Below are positions 33,561-44,309 of a DNA stretch of 64,000 nt, piece by piece. Under the pieces are notes generated by a model. It made no database searches. It was not told the origin of the DNA and worked only from the letters and a program-made list of their open reading frames with translations. The DNA lies in NCBI GenBank assembly GCA_037447655.1, contig JBBHKE010002914.1, forward strand, positions 62,001 to 126,000, given 5' to 3'. The position numbers were made by a program, and so were the translations under genes. Every line of letters starts with the position of its first letter. The first letter of the stretch is position 1. The DNA comes from Zygnema cylindricum. Taxonomy: Eukaryota; Streptophyta; Zygnematophyceae; Zygnematales; Zygnemataceae.

Positions 33561-34895
33561 TCAGCGAATGTTACTATGTATGTCTTTCATTCTACTAACA
33601 ATTTCAAATCTACCGATCCTACAAGGGTAGTGGTGACTATCCTTCATCCCCGTACTCTATCTCTACGGTGGGAATATTTCTTATCTTAGTGAACAGGTGC
33701 TTATCCTTACGCATGTGCAGTGAGGCACCTGAATCTACAATCGAGCTTGCTTCACCTTTCAATCCATCGTAAGCACATTTGTGCCTTCGTGGAATTTCGA
33801 CCTCGTTTTTCGCCTCCAACTCCTCATCTAAAATGAGCTCATCATCCTCGTCCTCTGATTCCACCTTATGTACCTGTTTCACAAAGGCCTTTTTCTTTCC
33901 TCTTGGGTTACCACCGGTCTGCCCCTTCTTTAATCGAAGCTCGGTTAGCTTAGTGCACTTTGCCATATAGTGCCAGGTTTCTTACAAAAATGACATAAAC
34001 CTTTGGGAGCCCTTGGTCTGAACTCGTCGATATGATTTTTCTGCTCCATGCCCCCCATAGTTTCTGACCGGTTTCCAGGAATCTTTGTTCCTCCAATTGG
34101 TCGCAGTTGCCAAGGCTTGGCCACTCTTTCCTCCCCTTTAGATCTCAATCGTATTCTCCCGAACGAGAATCATCCCTACCACTGAGTTCCATATCCACCT
34201 TGAGTTTGGCAAGTCCTGCACACGGTTGACTATGTTCTCGAACTCATCGGGTAAATCATCTGTAAACAGTTAACTTTTTCTTTTTCACTAAAATCTTTTC
34301 CCGCACTCTCTAGCTCCATGAAGAGTGTAGTAAGCTCATTGCAAAAAATCCAACATCTTCCCCCCTTTGTATAAATGCTCTTTAACTTTCTGATCAGCCA
34401 ACTGTGGTTGCTGAATCGTACCACTTCGGTACATCTTTATGAGGGCCATCCAAAGATTGGATGCCCTTTCTACCTACAAATGAGGACATGCAAGTCCTTG
34501 AGTGAGATGGCATAGGATGAAGTGCTTTGCCGCCATATTGTTGACGTCCTAGGTTTCAGTATCATTCTCGTCGTTCCTCGGAATAGGTGACATGAATGCC
34601 GAACCAGTTGCTATTGGTGTGGTTGCCTCCTTCTACTTTCCTTTGTCCAACACCTCTCCTTCCTTTGTTTCCTCCGTTGAAGGTGGATCCTCTTTCCTGG
34701 TGATTCTGCTTCCTCCAAACCCTGGAGGAATTCAAAGACTTGATGGACACCCCAACCGTCCACTCACTATCCCAAAAAAACCTTTTTTCCCATAGAGCTC
34801 CTATCATCATACTTTCCCAATATATGAAGCCAGTTCCATTAAAGATTGGTACCCTAGTAGGTGGGCCCATAACCTGAAACTCTGACCTCCATAAG
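33561..34895 (-). pseudogene. B1 gag and protease, decayed
   Basis: The N-terminal frame reads through the primer binding site as EFQVMGPPTRVPIFNGTGFIYWESMMIGALWEKR (in 34562-34984), matching element A gag. This frame stays open upstream into the LTR to 34984, because two bases are missing where other copies have the gag ATG. The CCHC region (LCHFCKKPG, about 33985-34020) is split by a frameshift. The protease motif SIVDSGASLHM (33637-33966) keeps its Asp-Ser-Gly. Stops and shifts separate the parts. Confidence 0.85.
34860..34874 (-). other. Primer binding site of B1
   Basis: Read on the minus strand directly after the 5' LTR, the sequence is GGTTATGGGCCCACC minus its last base or two (plus-strand GTGGGCCCATAACC at 34861-34874, preceded by G). 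It is complementary to the anticodon arm of initiator tRNA-Met, not to the 3' end of a tRNA. Confidence 0.8.
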
Positions 34896-35926
34896 TCCTC
34901 AAAGTAGACAGCTTCCAAGAAGCCTCTAGGATAACCCTGACCCCTTTGTGTTTCAGCAAAAACAACTGCCACCCTGGCAGACAATAACTCTGACCAATTT
35001 CACCCTTGTGAAGGCAAGACTCTCGTGAGTCGATAGCAAAAAGAATCTTTGAATTTGCTCCGCTGAGCAGTAAGTTATGGAGGGTCAAAGTTGACCTTTT
35101 GTAAAGAAGCTCTTTGGAAGAGAGGGTCCTATCTCCTAATTTTTATAAGTCCTATCTCTATCACAGACTCTATCTACTGATGTATGGAGCCAATCAGATT
35201 ATAGTTCCATACACAAAAGTACAGCTGCCGGTGTACTTTTTGTACGGACACTGTACGACATGGCCTAAATGTCGACACGTGGTATGTCTGGATTCGCTCC
35301 CTTAAACCTTCGAGATGCCGCGATCCAATGTCATTCCGCCACGTGTCATCCGATATGGCGATGACCACAAACCGCCGAAATCCTCTTCCTCGATCTCGGC
35401 GTTAATTCCGGCCTTCCGATTAAATTCACATTTAATTGTAGCCGTAATAAATACATGCGTTGTATTCGTTTCATTAAAGAAATAAATGCGTGGTATTGGT
35501 TTCTTATCCGTACCGTAATTTGTTCTTTTACATTACTGGATCTATGTATCCTGTAAAGAATTACAGTTAAATGAATTATCCTACCTAATAATGTTTAAAT
35601 TAATATCAAACTATATAGTACGTAACACTAGTTAAAGACTTAACGGCTAAGGCTACCGACTACCGGTCGTCTGTTGCCGGTAGGTACCAGGATCAAATCC
35701 TATGGCTAGCGCATACCTTTTAGTAAATAAACCCCTAACTAATGTATATTTCCCGTAAACCCCTGGATAGCCTAGGTAGCCATGGCTCTAGCTCCCTCTC
35801 CAATTTCTCAGTGACTGCGACAAGTTTGAGAGTTGGAGAGAGAAGTTAGAGGTAGACTGCCTCGGCTTCTTTCTATATTTCTATTTAGACCTAGAAAATA
35901 CTTTAAATGGACCATTAATTTCTACA
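34875..35926 (-). repeat. 5' LTR of B1
   Basis: A 1052-bp TG...CA repeat (minus strand TGTAGAAATTAATGG to GTCAGAGTTTCA). It carries the GTAC-rich block (about 35205-35270), the CACGTGG box at about 35277, and the tRNA-like B-box GGATCAAATCC at 35690-35700 (plus strand). Confidence 0.9.
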
Positions 35927-36083
35927 AACTGTAACAAGTGTGGGAGTTGAAGAGAGAAGTTAGAGGTAGATGGCCTTGGCTTGTATTCTGTATTTTATTT
36001 TAGACCTAGAAAATACCAAACTAACCATCAATTTCTACACTCCCTTTATTTTCTACTCAATCTTCAATATCAGACCACACTTC
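35927..36083 (-). repeat. B0, right piece: LTR end, polypurine tract and RNase H stub
   Basis: 35927-36034 continues the B0 LTR interrupted by B1 (AACTGTAACAAGTGTGGGAGTTG corresponds to GACTGCGACAAGTTTGAGAGTTG). 36035-36083 is the polypurine tract (complement of CTCCCTTTATTTTCTA) and the last coding bases of RNase H. B2 then begins abruptly at 36084. B0's LTR is therefore a 3' LTR, and the rest of B0 is not seen. Confidence 0.75.
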
Positions 36084-37129
36084 TGTAGAAATTAATGGTT
36101 TTTTAATTATTTTCTAGGTCTGAATAGAAATAAAGAAACCGAGGCAGTCTACCTCTAACTTCTCTCCCCAACTCTCAAAGTGTCGCAGTCACTGAGAAAT
36201 TGGAGAGGAAGCTAGAGCCATGGCTACCTAGGCTATCCTCAGGTTTACGGGAAATTTATATTAGTCTAGGGATTATTTACTAAAAGATATGTGCCGCCGA
36301 CAGGATTTGAGCCTGGTACCTGCCGGCCGTCAGAGAGTAGATAGCCGGTAGCCTTAGCCGTTAAGTCTAGAAGTAGTGTTATGTAGTATATAGTACGATA
36401 ATTATTTAAACATGTACACGTAGGATAAATCATTTAACTATAACTGTTAACGAGATACATAGATATGGTAGTGTAAAAGTACGAATTGCGGTACGGATAA
36501 GAAATCAATACCGCGCATTGATTTCGTAAGCGAAACAAATACCGCGCATGTATTTATTACGGCTACAATCAAATGCGAGTTTAATCGGACGGCCGAAATT
36601 AGCGCCAAAATTGCGGAAGGAGAATTCGGCACTTTGTGGGCATCGCCACATCGGATGACACGTGGCGATGTAACATTGGAGCGCGGCATCTCCAAGTTAA
36701 AGGAGCGAATCCGGATATTCCACGTGTGGACATTTAGGCCATGTCGTACAATGTCCGTACATAAAGTACACCGGTAGCTGTACTTTTGCGTACGGAACTG
36801 TAATCTGATTGGTTCCGTACATCAATAGATAGAGTCTGTGAGAGAGATTGGACTTAGAAAAATTAGAAGATAAGACCCTATCTCCGAAAGAGCTTCTGTA
36901 CAAAAGGTCAACTTTGACCCTCTATAACTTATTGCTCAGGGAAGCAAATTCAGAGATTCTTTTTGCTATCGACTCAGGGGAGTCTTACCTTCACAGGGGT
37001 GAAGTTGGTAAGAGTTTTTGTCTGCCAGGGTGGCAGTTATTTTTGCTTAAACACAAAGGGGTCAGGATTATCCTAGAGGCTTCTTGGAAGCTGTCCACTC
37101 TGAGGACTTATGGAGGTCTCAGAGTTTCA
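36084..37129 (+). repeat. 5' LTR of B2
   Basis: A 1046-bp LTR, TGTAGAAATTAATGG to TCAGAGTTTCA, homologous to B1 LTRs in opposite orientation. The tRNA-like module is on the minus strand (box GGCTCAAATCC, plus-strand 36303-36313). The gag ATG lies 20 bases before the LTR end (37110). Confidence 0.9.
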
Positions 37130-37349
37130 CGTTATGAGCCCACCCTCTAGGGTACCAATCTTTAATAGAACTGACTTCATATACTGGGAAAGTATGATGA
37201 TAGGAGCTCTATGCGAAAAAAGGTTTTGGGGGATAGTGAGTGGACGATTGGGGCGTCCATCAAGTCTTAGAATTCCTCCAGGGTTTAAAGGAAGCAGATT
37301 CACGAGGAAAGAGGATTCACCTTCAACATAGGAAACAAAGGAAGGAGAG
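37110..37349 (+). pseudogene. B2 gag, N-terminal frame starting in the LTR
   Basis: ATG 37110 opens MEVSEFHVMSPPSRVPIFNRTDFIYWESMMIGALCEKRFWGIVSG, which crosses the LTR edge and primer binding site and matches the start of element A gag (MEDTELQVMGPPSRVPTFNG). After about 73 codons it hits a stop (about 37329). The remaining gag continues in another open frame from 37350. One indel or nonsense change thus separates the two. Confidence 0.8.
37130..37144 (+). other. Primer binding site of B2 (degenerate)
   Basis: CGTTATGAGCCCACC follows the LTR and differs at two of 15 positions from GGTTATGGGCCCACC of element A. Confidence 0.7.
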
Positions 37350-39455
37350 GTGGTGGACAAAGGAAAGGAGAAGGAGGCGACCACACCAATAGCAACTGGT
37401 TTAGCATTCATGTCACCTATTCCGAGAAACGATGAGAATGATAGTGAAACCTGGGACTTCAACAATATGTCGGCAAAGCACTTCATTCTATGCCATCTCA
37501 CTCAAGGACTTGCATGTCCTCATTTGCAAGTAGAGAGGGCATCCGATCTTTGGATGGCTCTCATAGAGATGTACCGAAGTGGTACGATTCAGCAACAACA
37601 GTTGGCTTATCAGAAAGTTAAGGAGTATGTATACAATGGGGGAAATATGTTGGATTTTTGCAATGAGCTTGCTACACTCTTTATAGAGCTAGAGAGTGCG
37701 GGAAAAGTTTTCATTGAAAAAGAAAAGGTTAACTGTTTACTCATGAAGTTACTTGATGAGTTCGAAAACATAGTCAACCGTGTGCAGGAATTACCGGACT
37801 CAAGGTGGATATGGAACTCAGTGGTAGGGATGATTCTCGTTCGGGATAATACGATTGAGATCCAAAGGGGAGGAAAGAGTGGCCAAGCCTTGGCAACTTC
37901 GACCGATTGGAGGAATAAGGATTATCGGAAACCGGTCGGAAACTATGGGGGAAGGGAGCAAAAAAACCAGGCCGACGAGTTCGGACCAAGAGCTCACAAA
38001 GGTTTATGTCATTTTTGTAAGAAACCGCGGCACTATATGGCAGAGTGCACTAAGCTAACCGAGCTTCGGTTAAAAAAGGGGCAGACAGGTGGTACCCCTA
38101 GAGGAAAGAAAAACGCCCTTGTAACAGAGGTACATGAGGCGGAATCCGAGGACGAGGACGATGAGCTCCTTTTGGATGAGGAGTTGGAGGCGAAAAATGA
38201 GGTCAAAATTCCACGAAGGCATAAATGTGCTTACGGTGGATTGAAAGGTGAAGCAGGCTGGATTATATATTCAAGTGCCTCCATGCACATGTGTAAGGAT
38301 AGGCACCTGTTCACTAAGATAAGAAAGATTCCCACCGTAGAGATACAGTACGGGGATGGGAGGATAGTCACCACTACTCTTGTAGGATCGATAGATCTGA
38401 AAGTGTTAGTAGAAGAAAAGACATCCATAGTAACATTCTCCGATGTATTGTTTATTCCGGAGCTGAACAAAAACCTCATCTCTACATCTGTATTAGATGA
38501 TAAGGGTTTTTTAACTAGCACTAGGGAAGGAGTCTTTATTGCTAGTTTTGAGGAGGATGTCTATTTCATTGCTGAGAAAGGTAGCCATGGGATGTTTAGG
38601 CTGATTTTAAGTAATGAAACAAAGAAACTTTATTATGCTGGTGTTCATGATATTATGATGTGGCATAAGAGGCTTGGGCATGTGAATCTAGATAAGTTAA
38701 GAGAGATGAAAAAGATGGGAGTGGTGGAAGGGATTAAGTTCAGTGAGAGTGATAATATAAGTGATTGTAGTGGATGTGCTCAAGGTAAAGCACACAGATT
38801 ACCCTTTCCTAAAACAACCACCTATAAGGGAGAAAAAATTCTAGATCTAGTACACACAGATATTTGGGGACCGGCTAAAGTGCCCTCACCGGGGGGGAAG
38901 AGATTTATGATGACTATCACTGATGATTGGTCTCGGTATTCCCGGGTGTATTTTTTGAAAAACAAGTCTGAAGCTCAGGATTGTATTAGACAATATAAAG
39001 CATGGAGCGAAAAACTCCATGAAACTCCAATCAAGAGAATAAGGAGTGACAATGGTGGAGAGTATACTTCTAACCAGTTTGAGGATTTTTTGAGGGAAGA
39101 TGGGGTCCAACACCAAAAAACAGTTCCAGAAAACCCGGAACAGAATGGGGTAGCCGAAAGGTTAAATAGAACACTAAGTGATAGTGCTAGAAGTATGTTG
39201 TCAGATAAGAAGATAGGAAAAAGGTATTGGGCAGAAGCAATGAACTGTGCTAATTACCTCAAAAATAGAGTTTTTACTTCAGCTATAAAAGATCAAACAC
39301 CTTATGAGAGATGGACAGGCTGGAAACCACACATATCTCACTTTAAGGTTTTCCGCAGTCAAGTATTCAGTCTAGATACAGATCGGTCTAATTGGAAGCT
39401 AGATCTTAAAGGAAAAGCGGGATACTTATTAGGATATGATGAGGATGTTAAATGA
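37350..39455 (+). pseudogene. B2 gag-protease-integrase polyprotein, protease active site lost
   Basis: A 701-codon open frame. Residues 1-150 are gag core (HFILCHLTQGLACPHLQVERASDLW, ending ENIVNRVQELPDSRW). Residues 220-233 are the zinc knuckle CHFCKKPRHYMAEC, with Arg where relatives have Gly. Residues 307-310 are the protease site, which reads YSSA where A has DSGA, so the catalytic aspartate is gone. Integrase follows: MMWHKRLGHVNLDKL, CSGCAQGKAHRLPFP, VHTDIWGPAKVPSPGG, RSDNGGEYTSNQF and NPEQNGVAERLNRTL, with the D, D and E all present. It ends at a TGA (about 39453) where A reads KGYRVYD. This frame is long and open despite the dead protease. Confidence 0.88.
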
Positions 39456-40768
39456 TATAGAGTTTATGATCTAAAAAGAGAAGTTATAATCTTAGTAAAG
39501 CATCTAGTAGTTATGGATGAAGGAAAGTCTGTGGATCCATTCAAATATACAAAGTCAGTAAAAATCAGATTTGAGTCAGAAAATTCTGATGACTTTGAGC
39601 TTCCTAACCATCTTGGTTTTAGAGACGATGACATTCTTGCAGGTACAAATCAGACTGAAAAGGACTCGGCTGTGGAAACTCCAGTGACAACTCTACCCGA
39701 AGCGGAAGACATGGTGGAAATTGACTCGGAATCAAGGGATAGGGGAGAAACTGAGTTTGTTCGAAAAAATCCACGAGAACCATCTATTCCGGCCTCAGAT
39801 TTTGAGGGGGGAAGGAGAAGTAGTAAAAGACTGCAAGAAAAACAGGTTAATAACAAGGTAACAAAACTATCTCATCAAGATGAACCTCAAACTTATGGAG
39901 AGGCGATGACTTGTCCAGAAAGAAATCGGTGGAAGACAGCCATCAATGAAGAGATGGCCTCAATTATGGCATCAGATACTTAGGAGCTGGTGGATTGTCC
40001 ACCTAACCGAAAACTAATCGGTTGTAAGTGGGTTTTCAAATTAGAACTGAACCCAGATAACACAATCAAGCGCTACAAGGCCCGACTAGTGGCAAAGGGA
40101 TATACACAAAAGGAGGGAATTGACTACGAGGAAACCTTTGCCCCGGTGGTCAGATTTCCCTCCGTCCGCATACATCCCAGCGTGGCAGAAGCGGAAGACA
40201 TGGAAGTGCACCAGATGGACATCAAAACAACCTTTTTGCATGGAGAATTGGAAAAGGAGATCTTCATGCGACAACCCGAAGGGTTTGTGGAAGAAGGAGA
40301 TGAGAGTAAGGTATGCCGGCTAATTAAATCTCTTTATGGTTTGAAACAGACGCCTCGACAGTGGAATAAGAAGCTTGATGAGTTTCTTACCGGTCAAGGA
40401 TATATCCGGATCAGCTCAGATCACTCAATCTATGTTTTCAAAGATGAGGAAGGTTATATATTTATTGCAATTTATGTTGATGATTTGCTTGTTTTAAGTA
40501 AATCAATGGAAAAAATTAATAAACTGAAAACCGATCTTAAGGGGAATTTTGAAATGAAGGATATGGGGGAAGCAAAATATATTTTGGGAATTGAAGTAAA
40601 GAGAGACCCAAAAAGAAAAATTATAAGATTGACTGAAAAGGAAGCAATAGGGAACATGCTTGAAAATTTTCAAATGGATAAAGCTAATAGTTGTACAACT
40701 CCAATGGAATTGAAGAAGGGAAGTGAGGGGAGTGAGGAAGAAGGAGTCATAGTGGTAGCCTATAAATA
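39456..40768 (+). pseudogene. B2 reverse transcriptase, stop-interrupted and truncated
   Basis: 39513-39983 encodes the acidic linker (FEGGRRSSKRLQEKQVNNKVTKLSHQDEPQTYGEA) up to a TAG where A has a Trp codon (ANTWELADC against SDT-stop-ELVDC). 39990-40768 encodes CKWVFKLELNPDNTIKRYKARLVAKGYTQKEGIDYEETFAPVVRFPSV, MDIKTTFLHGELEKEIFMRQPEG, SLYGLKQTPRQWN and AIYVDDLLVLSKS. The catalytic aspartates survive. Translation ends by running into G2 at 40769. RNase H is absent. Confidence 0.88.
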
Positions 40769-41312
40769 ATATATTCCGCAAGAATGGCATATTCACAATG
40801 TTCCCTACTCAAGCCGTTTCGCGACCTCGATTCGATTTTTCCTAATTGACGCCCGCATACCCCATTGCCGCCCATTCAGGGTACCTCGGACGAGTACGAG
40901 GTAGAGGAGATCCTTTAATCGCGTCGACTTCGAAATTCTAACTACACACAATATTTGGTGCGTTAGATGGGTTACAGAGTTGAAGACGATTCTTGGGTGG
41001 AAGAGGCGAATCTACATTGACCCGATTTGCTGCGCCGGTTTACGAAGAGTGCGGACACTCATATTAACCGGAGGGGCAATCACAAAGGACGCGATAAAGG
41101 AACGAATCGCAATGTCGCAACCATCGCAATTATCTTGGGGAATCGGCGAAGGAACGTAGCGGCGATAATAACGAACCGCAGCACTGTGGTTGCGCAGCCA
41201 CCGAAGCAAAGCAAAGCAGCGGTGCCGTCAAAGAATCGTAGCGCTACCGCTACGCTGACAGGAAAATCGCAACAACACAGTTGTTCATCACAACATTGGT
41301 GACAACAAACTC

Positions 41313-42833
41313 GTGGTTTCGTCGTTGCGGCACAATTTAAGAAATGTTGGACGCTACGATACCCTCGCACGTTGCGATGTGTGGAAAAGTCCAACATTCA
41401 AACCTTCAACCCTCGCAGGTAAAGCCGCCATCAGCCTTCGCGACCAACCTACTCGAATTAGTTTGGAGAGTGCCTCGCTCTGCACAGCCAGCTTACCTCC
41501 CCTTTTCGAACTACCGGAATTATCCGACATAACAAAATTCATGGCGTCGTCGTCCTCTCCACCACCGAAAAGGAGGAGACTTGTACAGGTGGGGCAAGGA
41601 GATGTGCCCCGTTTAGATAGATTGCTAGCGGCGGCGGAGGCCATGGTAGAGGCAGACCGGAGGAGAGAGGTAAAAGGAGGACCGGAACTGGAAAAGACGG
41701 CTAGTAGCGAGGTAGGGCCGGTGGAGACCAGTGAAGGGGAGGGGTCTGAAAACTCACAAGACCCCGAGTACAGCCCACTCCAGGAAGGGGACCGAAGGAT
41801 AAAGAGGATCATGAAATCAAGGACGGTGATGAACCGGAACGGGATCGGACACCCCCGCCAATTGAAGAGCGCGCCTGTGATCTAGAGGTGATGAGGGACC
41901 CCAATATAGAGAGTACCGCAGAGAAAGAATCCTCCGAAGGCTCAAAAAAGAAGGCTAAAGCGCAGTTCCCCAGTGGATAGGATGTATTTCTACTTCGAGG
42001 GGAGAAAGGGGACTCGAACGGGGAAAGTGAAAAGGGTGAAGAAGAAATTCCCGACAACCTCTTCCCAATGCCTATCGACCCCTACCATCCAAACAGCACC
42101 TTCAGTTTTGCCAAACACTTCTATTGGGATCCTTTGGATTGGCCAGCAGCGTGGCGCACAAGAAAAAACCTAGGGATCCTATTAATATCCTTCCAGCGTG
42201 CCGTCCCACCAAGCCTAGAATTTCATGAGGACGAAGGACTTAGGAAATAACCATAATGGTTATGTGCAGTTAAACCCTCATGCCCTATCATTTGTGGAAA
42301 TGGTAGATGACCACTATCGGTACCGGGTGGATGTTCTTTTGCTGCTCCGCCAATATCACCCATGGGATGTTCGTCTGCACGACATCATCTCTCGGGCTGA
42401 AGTCAAACCCGAGGTACGGGCACTCAAGCTGGTCTGGGAAAATTCTTAGTAGCGTGCTCGAGCTGCCAGGAAACACGTTTCCTTCAAATTGAGGAAGGTA
42501 CCTTGGTGGGAACCGGCGGATGAGGAAATAGATGGAGCACAACAAATCAAAGCACCCAAAGCACCTGCACCGCCGGTCATTCCGCCGCAACCCAAAGCAC
42601 TAGCGGGTGCACCGGAGGCTAAGGAGGACCATGTTCGGGAGCGGATTATCCAGAGACGCTTGGCAGCAGCGGACCACCATATTGTGCGATTGGAGACTCC
42701 GTGTGAGCAGCTCCAAAACCAACTGGACACTCTGCGACAAGAATTCGAGAAGTACCAAGAAAAGACATACAAGATACTCCATCAACTTCAATTTCTGTCA
42801 GTAAGTAGGTTTAACGGAACATTGAATCCTTAG
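41313..42833 (+). pseudogene. G2 ORF: charged protein with a coiled coil, interrupted, family unknown
   Basis: Three open frames probably come from one reading frame. 41313-41885 contains PLFELPELSDITKFMASSSSPPPKRRR (a basic, possibly nuclear-targeting cluster) and an acidic stretch with PEYSPLQEGDRR. 42225-42449 contains VEMVDDHYRYRVDVLLLLRQYHPWDVRLHDI. 42489-42833 contains a proline/alanine-rich linker, then a predicted coiled coil (RRLAAADHHIVRLETPCEQLQNQLDTLRQEFEKYQEK) just before the 3' LTR. Position after a leader and before the LTR suggests a gag-like protein, but no zinc knuckle or capsid signature is visible. The conserved pieces in G1 argue it was once coding. Confidence 0.5.
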
Positions 42834-42843
42834 TGGGAGGCAC

Positions 42844-43271
42844 TATAACAGAGTTACAAAAAAGTGTACAATATTGTTAAAGGCGAGGTCTGTTGTGGTT
42901 GCAGTTCTAGAGCACCGTAGCAGCGACTCTAAAGTAGGGCAGCAGAGCAACGTAGCAATTTAGTAGCATAGTATAGCAACGCAGCTTAGCACCATAGCAA
43001 CGCCGCAAAATGTAGAAAGAACTGCATAGTTCTAGAAGGATAGTTTGGATAGATCTCGCTAGAAGAAGAAGTCCAACTGTACATGTGTATAGTACTAGGT
43101 TGACTAGCCGATGGATAGTTTAAAGAATAAAGTAGACTTAGTCAAAAGGAGACTCTTTAAGAAAAAATTCGCTGCGAGTTTTCAACTTGTAATCTTTCTT
43201 CATAATAAAGTAGACTTAGTCAAGAGGAGACTCTTTAAGAATAACTTCGCTGCGAATTTTCAACTTGTAAT
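42844..43271 (+). repeat. G2 3' LTR, left piece
   Basis: Starts TATAACAGAG after GTGGGAGGCAC (polypurine-like). It matches the G1 LTR, including the repeated GTAGCAACGCAGC block (42900-43010). A segment with ACTTAGTCAAAAGGAGACTCTTTAAGA is duplicated in tandem (about 43130-43200 and 43205-43270). It is broken by F at 43272 and resumes at 57215. Confidence 0.75.
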
Positions 43272-44309
43272 TATAGAAATTGATGGTTCTTTTAGTATTT
43301 TCTAGGTCTAAAATAAAGTGCAGGAAAAGAAGCTGAGGTCGTCTGACTCTAACTTCTCTCTCCAACTCTCGCACTTGTTAAGTTTGAGAGGAAGCTAGTG
43401 TCATGGCTCCCTATGCTATCCAGAGATTTACGGGGTAGTAAAGTAGTTAATTTACTAAAAGGAAGTTGTCGCCTAGAGGATTTGATCCTGGTACCTACAC
43501 ATGGGAAATGCTGCCAGAAGTCGGTAACCTCATCCATTTAGTCTAGGATTAGTGGTAGACGATAAAGAGTGTATTACGTATTTCAACGTTAACATGTAGA
43601 CTAATTCATTTAACAACAACTATATACGGGATACATAGAGTCAGTTATAAAAGTACGGATTATGAGTATGAATAATAAATAAGTACCACGCATTTGTTTC
43701 GATAGCGAAACAAATACATCACAACTATTTATGACGGCTACGATTGAAATTGGCATTCAATCGGACGGCCGGAAAGCATGCCGAGATCGCGGAAGAAGAT
43801 TTCGGCGGTTTATGGTCGCCGCCATATCGGATGACACGTGGTACCACGACATTGGATTTCGGCATCTCCAGAGATTACGGAAACGAATCCAGAAAAGACA
43901 CGTGTCGATATTTTTGTCATGTCGTACAATGTTCGTAAAAAAAATACATCGGCCGCTGTACCTTTCTGTACGATAAAGCAATTTGATTGGTGCCGTACAT
44001 TAGTAGATAGAGTTTTAGAGAGAGATAGGACCTAGAAAAAGTTGGTAGATAGGACCCTCTCTTCCAAAGAGCTTCTGTACAAAAGGTCAAACTTTGACCA
44101 TCTATAACTTACTGCTCAGGGGAGCAAATTCAGAGATTCTTTTTGAAATAGACTTAGGGGAGTCTTGCCTTCACAGGGGTGAAGGTGGTCAGAGTTTTTG
44201 TTTGCCAGGGTGGCGGTTATTCGTGATAAAAGACAAAGGGGTCAGGGTTATCCTAGAGGCTTCGTATGAGCTGCTTACTCTGAGGTCATATGGAGATCTC
44301 AGAGTTACA
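43272..44309 (+). repeat. 5' LTR of F
   Basis: A 1038-bp LTR beginning TATAGAAATTGATGG (TG mutated to TA) and ending CAGAGTTACA. It shows an antisense tRNA-like B-box (plus-strand GGATTTGATCC, 43478-43488), the ACACGTG box near 43899 and GTAC-containing motifs at 43923-43975. Confidence 0.9.

Larger units (their letters stand above)
29469..35926 (-). mobile_element. Copia element B1, structurally complete but decayed
   Basis: B1 runs from its 5' LTR (34875-35926) through gag, protease, integrase, reverse transcriptase and RNase H to its 3' LTR (29469-30521). A polypurine tract is the complement of CTCCCTTTATTTTCTAG (30522-30538). It is flanked by GACTG (29464-29468) and AACTG (35927-35931), a one-mismatch 5-bp target duplication inside the LTR of B0. 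Length is 6458 bp. Many stops and frameshifts break the coding region. Confidence 0.9.
36084..40768 (+). mobile_element. Copia element B2, 3'-truncated
   Basis: A plus-strand B-family element with 5' LTR 36084-37129, a degenerate primer binding site and gag-protease-integrase-reverse transcriptase. It breaks off inside the region before RNase H at 40768 (ending ...GGAGTCATAGTGGTAG), where G2 sequence begins, so RNase H, polypurine tract and 3' LTR are missing. Left flank is the B0 RNase H stub. No target duplication can be read. Confidence 0.85.
40769..43271 (+). mobile_element. Element G2: non-copia, apparently non-autonomous LTR element, 5' LTR not seen
   Basis: The block is related to G1 through its ORF (41400-41830, 42770-42840) and its LTR (42844-43271). 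It continues after element F at 57215-57347, ending TTTTACA like G1. F's target duplication GTAAT (43267-43271, 57210-57214) confirms that continuity. The 5' part (40769-41310) is a GC-richer leader containing TATTTGGTGCGTTAGATGGG (about 40950-40969), which may be a primer binding site that I cannot assign. No protease, integrase or reverse transcriptase motif was found. Confidence 0.6.

Noticed and set aside
40860-41310. A GC-rich host gene exon upstream of the G2 ORF
   Set aside because: No protein similarity is recognised, and the segment lies directly before an ORF shared with G1, so a retroelement leader is the simpler reading.
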